This document shows, piece by piece, positions 1 through 8,682 of a stretch of 64,000 nucleotides of DNA. This DNA is from Acidimicrobiaceae bacterium. Its GTDB lineage: Bacteria > Actinomycetota > Acidimicrobiia > Acidimicrobiales > Aldehydirespiratoraceae. The translations under genes were made by a program, and so were the position numbers. Location: contig VXTM01000038.1 of assembly GCA_009837445.1 (NCBI GenBank), forward strand, positions 90,247 to 154,246. The letters are read 5' to 3'. Under the pieces are notes generated by a model. It had not been told where the DNA came from. It saw nothing but the letters and a program-made list of their open reading frames with translations, and ran no database searches. Numbering within the stretch: the stretch's first letter is position 1; every line of letters starts with the position of its first letter.

Positions 1-1
1 C

Positions 2-490
2 CGGGTGGTGGCCGCGGCCGAGCGGCTGCCCGTCCACGTCGTCACCGACGACGCCGAGGTGGCGGCCTGGGCCACGGACCTGGGCGCGGCGGTCGTGGCG
101 GCCGGGCGCCCCGGGCTGACTATCGCCGTCACCACGGCCGTGGATCAGCTGGCCGGCGCCGGAGCCGAGCGTGCCGTGGTGGCCCACGCCGATCTGGCCC
201 TCGCCCGAACGCTGCAACCCGCGGTCGGTCCGGGGCTGACCATCGTCGGCGACCGCCGGCGGGACGGCTCCAACGTGGTGTGCGTGCCCACCGCGGCCGG
301 TTTCCGGTTCTCGTACGGGCCGGGCTCCTTCGGACGGCACGTCGCCGAGGCTGAACGGCTCGGGCTCGAAGTGAACATCGTCGACGATGCCAGCCTCTCG
401 GTGGACATAGACCATCCCGAGGACCTGCGCCACCTGCCCGAAGACCTGCGCAGGGCGCTGGGGCTCGATGAGTTGGTGACGAGCCGGTGA
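2..490 (+). CDS. fbiD: 2-phospho-L-lactate / phosphoenolpyruvate guanylyltransferase (CofC/FbiD), 5' end missing
   Basis: C-terminal part of a CofC/FbiD nucleotidyltransferase, which couples a phospho-three-carbon acid to GTP in the first committed step of coenzyme F420 synthesis in the cytoplasm. The frame is open to the left edge, so the N-terminus lies outside the window. About 162 residues are present, against roughly 210 for the family. The family tail is clear: VGDRRRDGSNV, then RFSYGPGSFGRH, then DIDHPEDL near the end. The stop overlaps the next start by 4 nt (GTGA). Five F420-type or flavin luciferase-like monooxygenases elsewhere in the window fit an F420 producer. The substrate (phospholactate versus PEP) cannot be decided here; actinobacterial members are generally PEP-specific. 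Confidence 0.85.
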   Translation, partial: RVVAAAERLPVHVVTDDAEVAAWATDLGAAVVAAGRPGLTIAVTTAVDQLAGAGAERAVVAHADLALARTLQPAVGPGLTIVGDRRRDGSNVVCVPTAAGFRFSYGPGSFGRHVAEAERLGLEVNIVDDASLSVDIDHPEDLRHLPEDLRRALGLDELVTSR

Positions 491-1218
491 CCACTGTCGA
501 TGTGGCCGTTCCGGGCCGGGCGCTGGCCATCGGCGCCCATCCCGACGACATCGAGTTCGGCTGCGGCGCGACCCTGGCCAAGTGGGCCGAGGCCGGCTGC
601 GAAGCGAGCCTGCTGGTCTGCACCGACGGCTCAAAGGGCACCTGGGACGCCAGCGCCGACATCGCCGCCCTGGTCGAGCTGCGCCAGGCGGAGCAGGCCG
701 AGGCGGCCCGAAGGCTCGGCGCCACCGGCGAGGTCCGCTTCCTCGGTGAGGTGGACGGGGAGCTGGAGGTGACCATGGCCTGGCGCAGCCGGATGGCGAG
801 GATCATCAGGGAACTGCGCCCCGAGGTGGTGCTGGGCCATGACCCCTTCAAGCGCTGGAGGTTGCATCCCGATCACCGGGCGGCTGGGTTCCTGTGCATG
901 GACGCGGTGGTGGCCGCCCGCGACCCCCATTTCTTCAAGGAGCACGGCGTGCCGCACCACCGGCCCGTCGAGCTGCTGCTGTTCGAGTGCGAGGACCCGG
1001 ACCACCTCGAGCAGGTGGCCGACGACCACATGGAGGCGAAGGTGAACGCCCTGCTGGCCCACCAGAGCCAGTTCCGCAGCACCCATGGCATCGGCCCCGA
1101 CGACGACGGCACGGACCGGGCCGCCTTCCGCTCCCGCGTCCTCGACAAGTGCCGGGCCGCCGGGCGCCGGGCCGGTCTGCCCTACGGCGAGGCCTTCAAG
1201 CGGGTCGAGCGGGTGTGA
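487..1218 (+). CDS. PIG-L/LmbE family zinc deacetylase
   Basis: 243-residue PIG-L family protein, a zinc-dependent N-acetylglucosaminyl deacetylase fold that includes MshB, Mca and BshB. The N-terminal metal motif AHPDDIEFGCG starts at residue 17, and a second metal histidine lies in LHPDHRAAG near residue 125. Between them is the usual LRQAEQAEAARRLG helix. The GTG start overlaps the upstream F420 gene stop (GTGA), so the two are probably co-translated. Length is normal for the family. It could act in mycothiol metabolism or remove an acetyl group from another sugar conjugate; the sequence alone does not choose between these. Confidence 0.85.
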   Translation: MTTVDVAVPGRALAIGAHPDDIEFGCGATLAKWAEAGCEASLLVCTDGSKGTWDASADIAALVELRQAEQAEAARRLGATGEVRFLGEVDGELEVTMAWRSRMARIIRELRPEVVLGHDPFKRWRLHPDHRAAGFLCMDAVVAARDPHFFKEHGVPHHRPVELLLFECEDPDHLEQVADDHMEAKVNALLAHQSQFRSTHGIGPDDDGTDRAAFRSRVLDKCRAAGRRAGLPYGEAFKRVERV

Positions 1219-1227
1219 CCAGCTCCG

Positions 1228-3663
1228 GTGACCGCCGATAGCCCCGATCCCACCCCCGCAACCGGCGTGCCCGATCTGACCACCGCGCCCCGGGGACTCA
1301 GCGCGGCCGAGGTGGACCAGCGCCGGCGCGATGGCCTCACCAACGATGTGCCCGACGCGCCGGTGCGCACGGTGGGCCAGATCGTGCGGGCGAACGTACT
1401 CACCCCGGTCAACGCCATCATCGGCTCGATGTTCGTGCTCATCATGGTGGCGGGCTACCCGGCCGACGCCCTGTTCGCCGGGGTCGTGGTGTCCAACAGC
1501 GTCATCGGCATCGCCCAGGAGCTCAGGGCCCGCCGCACGCTGCACAGGCTGGCCGTGCTGTCGGCACCCCGGGCCCGGGTGGTGCGCGACGGCCGGGCGC
1601 TGGAGATCGACACCAGCGAGGTGGTGGCCGACGACGTCCTGGAACTCCGGCCCGGCGACCAGGTGGTGGTGGACGGCGACGTCGTTGCGGCCCGGGGACT
1701 CGAGGTCGACGAGTCGCTGCTGACCGGCGAGAGCGATCCCGTGGACAAGGCCCCCGGCGACGGGGTGATGTCGGGGTCGTTCGTGAGCGCCGGCGCGGGC
1801 TGGTACCGGGCCACCGCCATCGGAGCCGAGTCCTACGCGGCCCGGCTGTCGGAGGAGGCCCGCCGCTTCAAGCTGGCCGGCAGCGAGCTCAAGGGCGGCG
1901 TGAACGTGATCCTGCGCCGCCTCACGTGGATCATCCCGCTGGCCACGGTGCTGCTCCTGGCGAGGCTGCTGGCCGCTGAGGACCGCTGGCAGGACGCACT
2001 GCAAGGCATGGTGGCGGCGGCGGTGGCCATGGTGCCCGACGGGCTGGTGCTGCTGACCAGCCTGGCGTTCATCACCGGTGTCGTCGCCCTGGCCCGCCGT
2101 AAGGCGCTGGCCAAGGAGCTGGCGTCGGTGGAGCTGCTGGCCAGGGTGGACACGCTGTGCCTCGACAAGACCGGGACCATCACCACCGGCGACATCTCGT
2201 TCGGGCGGACCGAACCCATGGGCTCGACCACCGAGGCCGAGGCGACCGAGACGTTGGCCGCACTGGCCTCGGCCGACCCGGCTCCCAACGCCACCCTGTC
2301 CGCCATCGCAGCCGCCGTCGGCGACCGGCCCGACGGGTGGGATCTGAGCAGCAGTGTGCCGTTCTCGTCGGCCCGCAAGTGGGCCGCGGCCAGTTTCGAG
2401 GGCCGGGGCACGTACCACTTGGGTGCTCCCGACGTGCTGCTGGGGACCGGCCAGGCCAGCGACGCGACCCGGGCCAGAGCAGCAGCCGCGTCCGCCGAGG
2501 GCGGCCGGGTGCTGGTGGTGACCCGCTCCGCTGCGGCCGCGTCATCGGACGACAGCCTTCCCGACGACCGGGAGCCGGTCTGCCTGGTGCACCTCGGCGA
2601 CACGATCCGCTCCGACGCAGCGGAGATCTTCGCCTTCTTCCGCGATCAGGGCGTCGACCTGAAGGTCATCTCCGGTGACCACCCCGCCACGGTGGCTGCG
2701 GTGGCCCATCGAGCGGGAATCACCAGCAGCCCGGACGGCAAGCGAGAGGACCGGGTCGCTGCGCCAGCCTTCGACGCCCGCCGGCTTCCCTCCGAGCCCG
2801 AAGAGCTGGCCGACACGCTGGAGTCGAACACCGTGTTCGGCCGGGTCGACCCCCACCAGAAGCGGGCCATGGTCCACGCACTGCAGTCACGGGGACGCAC
2901 GGTGGCCATGACCGGCGACGGCGTGAACGACGTGCTGGCCCTGAAGGACGCCGACATGGGCATCGCCATGGGCACCGGATCCTCCGCAGCCAGGGCCGTG
3001 GCCCAACTGGTGCTGCTGGACAACCGGTTCGCGACCATGCCCCGGGTGCTGGCCGAGGGCCGCAGGGTGATCAACAACATCGAGCGGGTCGCCAACCTGT
3101 TCATCACCAAGGCGGCCTACGCGGTGCTGCTCACCGTGCTCATCGGGATCGTGGGCTCGCCGTTCCCCTTCCTGCCCCGCCACCTGACTCTCATCGGAAC
3201 GTTCTCCGTCGGCGTGCCCGGATTCTTCCTGGCCCTGGCCGCCGACGACCAGCTCGTGCGGCCCGGATTCCTGGGCCGGGTGCTCCGGTTCTCCCTGCCG
3301 GCGGGGACGGCCGCCGCTGCGGTGACCTTCGCCCTCTATGAGGTCGTGCGCCGCCTTGACGGCATCAGCCTCTACGAGGCCCGCACCTCGGCCACCATGA
3401 CGCTGCTGGGGATCGGCCTGGTCATCCTGGTGCTGATCAGCCGGCCTCTCAGACCGTGGAAGGTGGGTTTGGCCGCATCCGGGGCCGCCTCCTACGGCGC
3501 GACGATGGCCCTGCCCTTCGTCCGTGAGTTCTTTCAACTCGACAGCCCGTCGCTGGTCGCGTGGCTGTGGGTGCTGGGCGCAGTGGCGGTGGGCGGTGTC
3601 TTAGCCTGGGGCGCGGTCGAGGCGAGGGCGCGGATCGGCGACGACAAGCAGGCGGACGCATGA
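1228..3663 (+). CDS. CtpE-like cation-translocating P-type ATPase
   Basis: 811-residue P-type ATPase, an inner-membrane ion pump. The actuator motif TGES lies near residue 167, the phosphorylated Asp is D313 in DKTGT, and the hinge motif GDGVND lies near residues 563-568. Hydrophobic segments occur near residues 55-90, 225-290 and at the C-terminus (about 630-800). The M4 motif MVPDGLVLLTS resembles the mycobacterial CtpE group (a calcium importer), where the equivalent stretch is MIPEGLVLLTS. No N-terminal heavy-metal CxxC domain is present. The GTG start follows the upstream stop by 9 nt, and the stop overlaps the next gene as ATGA. Ion specificity is inferred from family resemblance only. 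Confidence 0.88.
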   Translation: MTADSPDPTPATGVPDLTTAPRGLSAAEVDQRRRDGLTNDVPDAPVRTVGQIVRANVLTPVNAIIGSMFVLIMVAGYPADALFAGVVVSNSVIGIAQELRARRTLHRLAVLSAPRARVVRDGRALEIDTSEVVADDVLELRPGDQVVVDGDVVAARGLEVDESLLTGESDPVDKAPGDGVMSGSFVSAGAGWYRATAIGAESYAARLSEEARRFKLAGSELKGGVNVILRRLTWIIPLATVLLLARLLAAEDRWQDALQGMVAAAVAMVPDGLVLLTSLAFITGVVALARRKALAKELASVELLARVDTLCLDKTGTITTGDISFGRTEPMGSTTEAEATETLAALASADPAPNATLSAIAAAVGDRPDGWDLSSSVPFSSARKWAAASFEGRGTYHLGAPDVLLGTGQASDATRARAAAASAEGGRVLVVTRSAAAASSDDSLPDDREPVCLVHLGDTIRSDAAEIFAFFRDQGVDLKVISGDHPATVAAVAHRAGITSSPDGKREDRVAAPAFDARRLPSEPEELADTLESNTVFGRVDPHQKRAMVHALQSRGRTVAMTGDGVNDVLALKDADMGIAMGTGSSAARAVAQLVLLDNRFATMPRVLAEGRRVINNIERVANLFITKAAYAVLLTVLIGIVGSPFPFLPRHLTLIGTFSVGVPGFFLALAADDQLVRPGFLGRVLRFSLPAGTAAAAVTFALYEVVRRLDGISLYEARTSATMTLLGIGLVILVLISRPLRPWKVGLAASGAASYGATMALPFVREFFQLDSPSLVAWLWVLGAVAVGGVLAWGAVEARARIGDDKQADA

Positions 3664-4328
3664 GTCGCGACATCCTCGTCGTGGGTGGAGACGACCCGGC
3701 CACCGCGCTGGCGTCGGAGTTGTCGGGGAACGTGCTGCATGTCGCACCCGGAGCCGAAGAGGTCGACGACGGCTTCGTCGACGGCGTGCGACGCGCCGAC
3801 GGCACCGCGGTCAACGGACTCGATCTGGTGGTCCACGCCCTCTACCCGCAGCAGAGCCGCACTCCCGCACGCATCGACGAGATGACGGAGCGCGAGTGGG
3901 CCGCGGCCTGCGACGATCCGCTGGAGGCCGCCATCCGGCTGGCCCGCGGCTCGCACCGGCACCTGGCCGCCCGGCAGGGGACGATCGTGTTCTGCGTGCC
4001 GCTGGTCGGCGCAGCCGGTGCGGCGAGCTTCGTGGCTCTGTCGGCGTTGGCCGAGGGGCTGCGAGTCCTGGCCAGGTCGCTGGCCAGGAGTTGGGGGCCG
4101 GAGCAGATCCGGGCCCACGCCGTGACCCTGCACCCCTCGATGTTCCTGGCGCCGGAGCATGCAGCCACGGCCGCGGCGGCGACCGCGTTGCACGACCCGG
4201 CGCTGGGCCGCCTGCCGTCGGCGACCGAGATCGCCGCGGTGATCGATGCTCTGGCCGACGACCGGGTCACCGCCGGCCTCACGGGTGCCTCCCTGGTGAT
4301 GGACGGCGGAACCTGGATGGTCGGATGA
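3660..4328 (+). CDS. Degenerate short-chain dehydrogenase/reductase (SDR)-like protein
   Basis: 222-residue protein of SDR fold, chosen from the ATG that overlaps the ATPase stop (ATGA). The C-terminal signature is kept: GASLVMDGGTWMVG matches the usual NG-x-DGG end. The N-terminal glycine motif is reduced to VVGGDDPAT rather than TGxxxGxG. Where the catalytic Tyr-x3-Lys should sit the sequence reads SFVALSALAEGL, so both Tyr and Lys are missing. It immediately precedes a canonical SDR with another ATGA overlap, suggesting a coupled pair in which this partner may be structural or regulatory. No catalytic function is claimed. Confidence 0.7.
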   Translation: MSRDILVVGGDDPATALASELSGNVLHVAPGAEEVDDGFVDGVRRADGTAVNGLDLVVHALYPQQSRTPARIDEMTEREWAAACDDPLEAAIRLARGSHRHLAARQGTIVFCVPLVGAAGAASFVALSALAEGLRVLARSLARSWGPEQIRAHAVTLHPSMFLAPEHAATAAAATALHDPALGRLPSATEIAAVIDALADDRVTAGLTGASLVMDGGTWMVG

Positions 4329-5104
4329 CCGCAGCGCACAGGGGCAGGGTGCTGGAGGGCCAGGTGGCCATCGTCACCGGGGCCGGGCAGGGTGTCGGGG
4401 CTGGGATCGCGTCGGCGCTGGCCGCCGCGGGAGCCTCCGTCGTGATCGCCACCCGTCGGGCCGCCAACGGGGAGCCCGCGGCTGAGTCGATCCGGGCCGC
4501 CGGTCACGAAGCCGCCTTCGTGCGCTGCGATGTCACCGAGGCCGACGATGTGGAAGGCACCGTGGCAGAGGCAGTGGATCGCTTCGGCGGTCTCGACATC
4601 ATGGTCCACAACGCGGTGGCCCACGCGGGACGGCCCGGAGGGGTGCACCTCACTGGCAGTCACAGGATCCGGCCCCAGATCGCCACCGCCACCACCGCCA
4701 GCTTCCTGTGCGCCCGGGCGTCGCTGCCCCACCTGCGGCGACGGCCCGGGACGTTGATCCTGCTCACGTCGCCCGCCGGGGTGGAGGGATCGGCCAACCT
4801 GCCCGTCTACGCCGCGGTGAAGGCCACCCAGCGCGGGATCCTCAAGAGCCTGGCCAGGGAGTGGGGTCCCCACGGCGTGAGAGTCAACGCCATCGCCCCG
4901 GTGGCCCGCACGCCGGCCATGGACGCGGCCGTTTCCGCCAACCCCGACCTGGAGACCCGCCTCGTCGCCCGCACTCCGCTGGGCCGCTTGGGCGACGCGG
5001 CCGCCGACATCGGCCCCGTCGCCGTGTTCCTGGCGTCCGACGGCGCCCGCTACATCACCGGCCAGACCATCGTGGCCGACGGCGGAGGCTTCCTAGGCCT
5101 TTAG
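4325..5104 (+). CDS. SDR family oxidoreductase
   Basis: 259-residue classical SDR, an NAD(P)-dependent alcohol/ketone oxidoreductase. The cofactor motif TGAGQGVGAG lies near residue 20, a catalytic Ser sits in LLTSPAG, and YAAVK supplies the Tyr-Lys pair. The usual C-terminal ITGQTIVADGGG closes the domain. The NNAG motif is altered to HNAV. It is the last gene of a run beginning at the F420 gene, joined to the preceding degenerate SDR by an ATGA overlap. Substrate unknown. Confidence 0.85.
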   Translation: MTAAHRGRVLEGQVAIVTGAGQGVGAGIASALAAAGASVVIATRRAANGEPAAESIRAAGHEAAFVRCDVTEADDVEGTVAEAVDRFGGLDIMVHNAVAHAGRPGGVHLTGSHRIRPQIATATTASFLCARASLPHLRRRPGTLILLTSPAGVEGSANLPVYAAVKATQRGILKSLAREWGPHGVRVNAIAPVARTPAMDAAVSANPDLETRLVARTPLGRLGDAAADIGPVAVFLASDGARYITGQTIVADGGGFLGL

Positions 5105-5141
5105 AGGCCAAGCCCCTTCGGCGGGTGCTATACCGAGCCCC

Positions 5142-6017
5142 ATGGCCGAAGTCCATCTTCTGGTGAGCCCCCGGGGAGGCCGGGGCCGGGCTGCCGCAGC
5201 CGCGCCAATCGTGCGCTCCGTGATCGAGCGGGCCGGCCACACGCCCGTGGACATCAGCGGGGACTCCGCGGAGGCGTCGGCCGAGGCGGTCCGGGCCGCG
5301 GTGGCCGCCGGCGCCGAGCGGGTGATCGCGGTGGGTGGCGACGGCACGCTGCACCTCGCCCTCCAGGGAGTTGTCGGCACTGACGCGGTGCTGGGAGTGG
5401 TACCGGTGGGAACCGGCAACGACTACGCCCGGGCATTCGGCCTGTTCGGGCTCAGTGTCGAGGAGGCTGCGGCCAGGGCTCTGGGGCCGTCGCGGCCGGT
5501 GGACGCCATCAGCACCGACCGGCAGAGGTGGGTGGCGTTCAGTGTGACCGGCGGCTTCAGCGTGGACGTCAATGTTCGGGCCGACCGGATGCGCTTCCCC
5601 AGAGGGCCCAGCCGGTACACCGCGGCCACCCTGCTGACCATGCCCGGTCTGCGGCATCGCGAGCTCGTTGTCACCGTCGACGGGCAGCGCACCGAGTTGC
5701 GCAGTGCTCTGTTCGCGGTGAACAACACCCCTACGTTCGGTGGTGGCATGGCGATCTGTCCCGACGCGGACCCGGGCGACGGGATGCTCGACGCATGCGT
5801 CGTCGGCCCGGCGAGCCGGACCACCATGCTGCGCCTTCTGCCCAAGGTGTTCGACGGCGGCCATGTGGGCCACGGGCACGTGCACATGCTGCGGGGGCGG
5901 ACCGTCACCATCGAGGGCGAGCCCACGGACCTCGTCGGTGACGGCGAGCCGATCGGCGCGACGCCGATCACGCTGGAGGTTGTTCCCGGCGCGGTCAGTT
6001 TCGCCGGCGGCGGGTGA
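5142..6017 (+). CDS. Diacylglycerol kinase-family lipid kinase
   Basis: 291-residue DAGK/YegS-type kinase that phosphorylates a lipid at the inner face of the membrane using ATP. The nucleotide motif GGDGTLHLAL begins near residue 66 and is followed by GVVPVGTGNDYARAFG, both diagnostic of the catalytic domain. The C-terminal beta-sandwich region is present, with DADPGDGMLDA and LVGDGEPIG. Length is typical (about 290-310). It ends convergently on the neighbouring CysQ-like gene, sharing 23 bp at the 3' ends. The lipid (diacylglycerol, sphingoid or other) cannot be told. Confidence 0.85.
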   Translation: MAEVHLLVSPRGGRGRAAAAAPIVRSVIERAGHTPVDISGDSAEASAEAVRAAVAAGAERVIAVGGDGTLHLALQGVVGTDAVLGVVPVGTGNDYARAFGLFGLSVEEAAARALGPSRPVDAISTDRQRWVAFSVTGGFSVDVNVRADRMRFPRGPSRYTAATLLTMPGLRHRELVVTVDGQRTELRSALFAVNNTPTFGGGMAICPDADPGDGMLDACVVGPASRTTMLRLLPKVFDGGHVGHGHVHMLRGRTVTIEGEPTDLVGDGEPIGATPITLEVVPGAVSFAGGG

Positions 6018-6756
6018 CGGGGGCGAGGGCGCCTAGCAGTTCGTCCGCGAAGTCGGGGCGGCAGATCACCAGGCCGGGTGTGTGCGGGCGGGCGTTGTTG
6101 TACCTCAGGGGCGAACCGTCCACGCACGAGGCGTGCATGCCGGCGGCCAGCGCCACCGCGGCCGGCGCGCACGTGTCCCACTCAAAGAGGCCGCCCGCGT
6201 GCACGTAGGCGTCCACCTCGCCGCGCACCACCGCCATCGCCTTGACCCCCGCGGAGCCCATGGCCACGACCTCGACGTCCAGTTGCTGGGATAGGCGGCG
6301 CCCGTCGCTGTAGCCCCGCGACCGGGCCACCACCACCCGGCGGCGGCCGACCCGGCACATCGTCGGCTCGGGAGGCGGATCGGTGGCGAATGTCGTGCCC
6401 CACGCAGGGACCGCCACCGCAGCGGCGGCGGGCACGCCTCGCTCACACAGCGCCACATGCACCGACCACGCCCCGGACACGCCGAAGTCGCTGGATCCGT
6501 CCAGCGGGTCGAGGATCCAGACCCGTTCGGCGTCCAGACGCCGGCGGTCGTCGCGGCCCTCCTCGGACAGCACGGCGTCGCCGGGCCGGTGACGCCGCAG
6601 CTCCTCCACCAGGAACTCATGCGCCTGCCGGTCTCCTGCCATCTCCAGATCCCAGCCGTGAGGCCCGGACGGGTCGTTCAGCAGGTCGAGCAGGAGCCGG
6701 CCGGTCCCCTCCGCGAGGCGGGCCGCGAGCGCGTGATCGTCGCTGGCCGCGTTCAC
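5995..6756 (-). CDS. cysQ: CysQ-like 3'(2'),5'-bisphosphate nucleotidase / inositol monophosphatase family
   Basis: 253-residue metal-dependent phosphatase of the inositol monophosphatase superfamily; actinobacterial CysQ removes the 3' phosphate from PAP/PAPS in sulfate assimilation. Metal-site motifs are all visible: LSEEGRDD near residue 64, WILDPLDGSSDF near residue 81, and EWDTCAPAAVALAAG towards the C-terminus. The GTG start overlaps the upstream methyltransferase stop (GTGA on the minus strand), so the two are probably co-expressed. The 3' end overlaps the convergent lipid kinase by 23 bp. Inositol-1-phosphatase activity is an alternative. Confidence 0.82.
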   Translation of the reverse strand: MNAASDDHALAARLAEGTGRLLLDLLNDPSGPHGWDLEMAGDRQAHEFLVEELRRHRPGDAVLSEEGRDDRRRLDAERVWILDPLDGSSDFGVSGAWSVHVALCERGVPAAAAVAVPAWGTTFATDPPPEPTMCRVGRRRVVVARSRGYSDGRRLSQQLDVEVVAMGSAGVKAMAVVRGEVDAYVHAGGLFEWDTCAPAAVALAAGMHASCVDGSPLRYNNARPHTPGLVICRPDFADELLGALAPVTRRRRN

Positions 6757-7349
6757 GCGGCCGGCGGTCGGCGGTGCACCGTCACCGCGTAGCTGCCGCC
6801 GTCGTAGGGCTGGCGGTCCCAGGTGGTCCAGCGGTGCTCCAGCTCAAGGCCGGCGCCGGCCGCGAACCGGTCGTAGTCGGCGAAGGTCAGAGGAGTGAGC
6901 CCCAGCCGGAAGCCGGTCACCAGCCGGCCGCCCGGAGCCAGGTGCCGGGCCATGTTGGCCACTATGGCGGCCTCCGTCCCGACCTCGACGAACACCATCA
7001 CGTTCCCCGCCATCACGACCAGGTCGAACAACCGCCGGGCCTCACCCGGGCCGGTCACCTCGACATCGGCCAGGTCGTCCAGGACCCAGCCCACGTTCGG
7101 GGCCTTGGCCCGGGCCTCGTCCAGCATGCGCTGGTCTATGTCCACGCCTACGACATCGATGCCCCGGCGATCGAGCTCGATGGCCACCCGGCCGGTCCCG
7201 CAGCCCGCGTCCAGCACCGAGGCCGGCTCGAACCAGCTCACCAGGTCGGCCTCCCCGTGGACCCACTCACCCCGTTCCTCCATGCGACGCCAGCGGTCGT
7301 CGTAGACATCGCCCTTCGCGGCTCCGCCGATCTCCCACCACCGGTTCAT
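6753..7349 (-). CDS. Class I SAM-dependent methyltransferase
   Basis: 198-residue methyltransferase starting at the ATG giving MNRWWEIGG; an in-frame extension to 7451 would run over the start of the divergent gene and looks non-coding. SAM motif I is VLDAGCGTGR at residues 45-54, followed by the acidic motif VVGVDID. VMAGNVMVFVE occupies the motif IV region and the C-terminus ends in an antiparallel strand. The stop overlaps the cysQ-like start by 4 nt. Substrate unknown. Confidence 0.8.
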   Translation of the reverse strand: MNRWWEIGGAAKGDVYDDRWRRMEERGEWVHGEADLVSWFEPASVLDAGCGTGRVAIELDRRGIDVVGVDIDQRMLDEARAKAPNVGWVLDDLADVEVTGPGEARRLFDLVVMAGNVMVFVEVGTEAAIVANMARHLAPGGRLVTGFRLGLTPLTFADYDRFAAGAGLELEHRWTTWDRQPYDGGSYAVTVHRRPPAA

Positions 7350-7449
7350 CCCGCCGACCCTAACCAGAGCAGTCACCAGTGGGGGGCGCGGCCCGTTAGC
7401 CTCGGCTTCGACAGCCGCTTGCTCCGGCCACGCACCACAGGGAGGGCTC

Positions 7450-8664
7450 ATGGAGTTCGGGATCTTCCAGAACGGCTACATCCCCGGCCCGTCGGCGCAC
7501 ATACCCGAGCACGAGCACCTGATGCTGATGCGGGAGGCGTCGTACCCGATCCTCGGCGACAAGCACAACTGGAAGTTCGCCTGGTTCGGCGAGCACCACT
7601 GCCTCACCGAGTACAGCCACATGTCCGCTCCCGAGGTGGTGATGGGCTGGGTCGCGGCCCAGACCGACTACATCCACCTAGGCACGGCCATCACCAGCCT
7701 GCCCACCACCAAGGAGCACCCGGTTCGAATCGCGGAGCGGGCCGCCATGCTCGACCACTTCTGCGAGGGCCGCTTCGAGTTCGGCACCGGACGGGGCGCG
7801 GGCAGCCACGAGGTGGCCACCTTCAACGGCACGGTTACGTCCGAAACCAAGGCGATGTGGAACGAAGCCGTCGCCGAGATCCCCCGGATGTGGGCCCAGC
7901 GGGACTACTCCTACGAGGGTGAGCACTTCCGGGTGCCGCCCAACCACAACATCCTCCCCAAACCCCTCAACGGCACCCACCCGCCGCTCTGGGTGGCCTG
8001 CGGCAACCTGGCCACCTTCGCCACCGCCGGGCAGATGGGCATCGGAGCGATCGCATTCAACTTCGAGCCCGCACCCGCGCTCAAGGGCCGCATCGACAGC
8101 TACAAGGAGGCCATCGCGGAGTGCTCCGAGCCTCTCGGCTCGTACATGAACGACAACGTGATGATGACCAACTCGCTGATCTGCCTCGAGGACCGCGACC
8201 GGGCCCGGGAGATCGCCCTGATGCACGGCCGGGGCTACCTGTACTCGATGGTGTGCCTCTACCACGACACCATCCCCAAGCGCGAGGGCGCCCCCACCTG
8301 GCCCGAGCCCGCCCAGGGCATACCCGACGAGGCCACCCTCGACTTCGCTATCGACGCGGGCTACATGCTGTGCGGCACGCCCGAGGAGGTCTGCGAGCAG
8401 CTGGAGAGGTCCTACGTGGCCGTGGGCACCGACCAGCTGGTGTTCGGCCTGCCCAACGAGGGCTTCGAGTACGAGGAGATCCTCGAGATGATCGAGATCT
8501 TCGGCGACCAGGTGATCCCCGAGTTCGACAAGGACAGGGTGCACTCCACCGAGAAGTACCGGGCCGGCGCGGTGCGCAAGTACCCGGAGTGGAACGCGCC
8601 GCCGCCCGACATCAAGACCAGCCTTCCGCCCAGCGCGTCGATGCCGATCCCCTACCACCACTGA
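7450..8664 (+). CDS. Luciferase-like (LLM class) flavin monooxygenase
   Basis: 404-residue member of the bacterial luciferase superfamily, a TIM barrel binding FMN or F420. The start is ATG giving MEFGIFQNGY, with GAGGG nine bases upstream. Typical strands follow: WFGEHH near residue 39, IHLGTAITSLP near residue 76, and GRFEFGTGRGAG near residue 110. The length matches the longer alkanesulfonate monooxygenase-type branch. It is divergent from the methyltransferase (100 bp between) and convergent with another family member. Cofactor and substrate are not determinable; the F420 gene at the left edge makes F420 possible. Confidence 0.85.
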   Translation: MEFGIFQNGYIPGPSAHIPEHEHLMLMREASYPILGDKHNWKFAWFGEHHCLTEYSHMSAPEVVMGWVAAQTDYIHLGTAITSLPTTKEHPVRIAERAAMLDHFCEGRFEFGTGRGAGSHEVATFNGTVTSETKAMWNEAVAEIPRMWAQRDYSYEGEHFRVPPNHNILPKPLNGTHPPLWVACGNLATFATAGQMGIGAIAFNFEPAPALKGRIDSYKEAIAECSEPLGSYMNDNVMMTNSLICLEDRDRAREIALMHGRGYLYSMVCLYHDTIPKREGAPTWPEPAQGIPDEATLDFAIDAGYMLCGTPEEVCEQLERSYVAVGTDQLVFGLPNEGFEYEEILEMIEIFGDQVIPEFDKDRVHSTEKYRAGAVRKYPEWNAPPPDIKTSLPPSASMPIPYHH

Positions 8665-8667
8665 GCG

Positions 8668-8682
8668 ACCGCGTTGGCGGTT
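8668..8682. terminator. Short hairpin between convergent monooxygenase genes
   Basis: ACCGC and GCGGT arms with a 4-nt loop occupy the 17-bp gap between two convergent stop codons. There is no U-tract on either strand. It could act as a bidirectional actinobacterial-type terminator, but the stem is only five pairs. Confidence 0.3.

Noticed and set aside
631..2418. Long open frame antisense to the deacetylase and ATPase genes
   Set aside because: High-GC codon bias opens antisense frames. This one is Gly/His/Arg-rich without any family pattern, and both sense genes have full motifs. The same applies to 26060-28255 and 42761-44122 on the minus strand.
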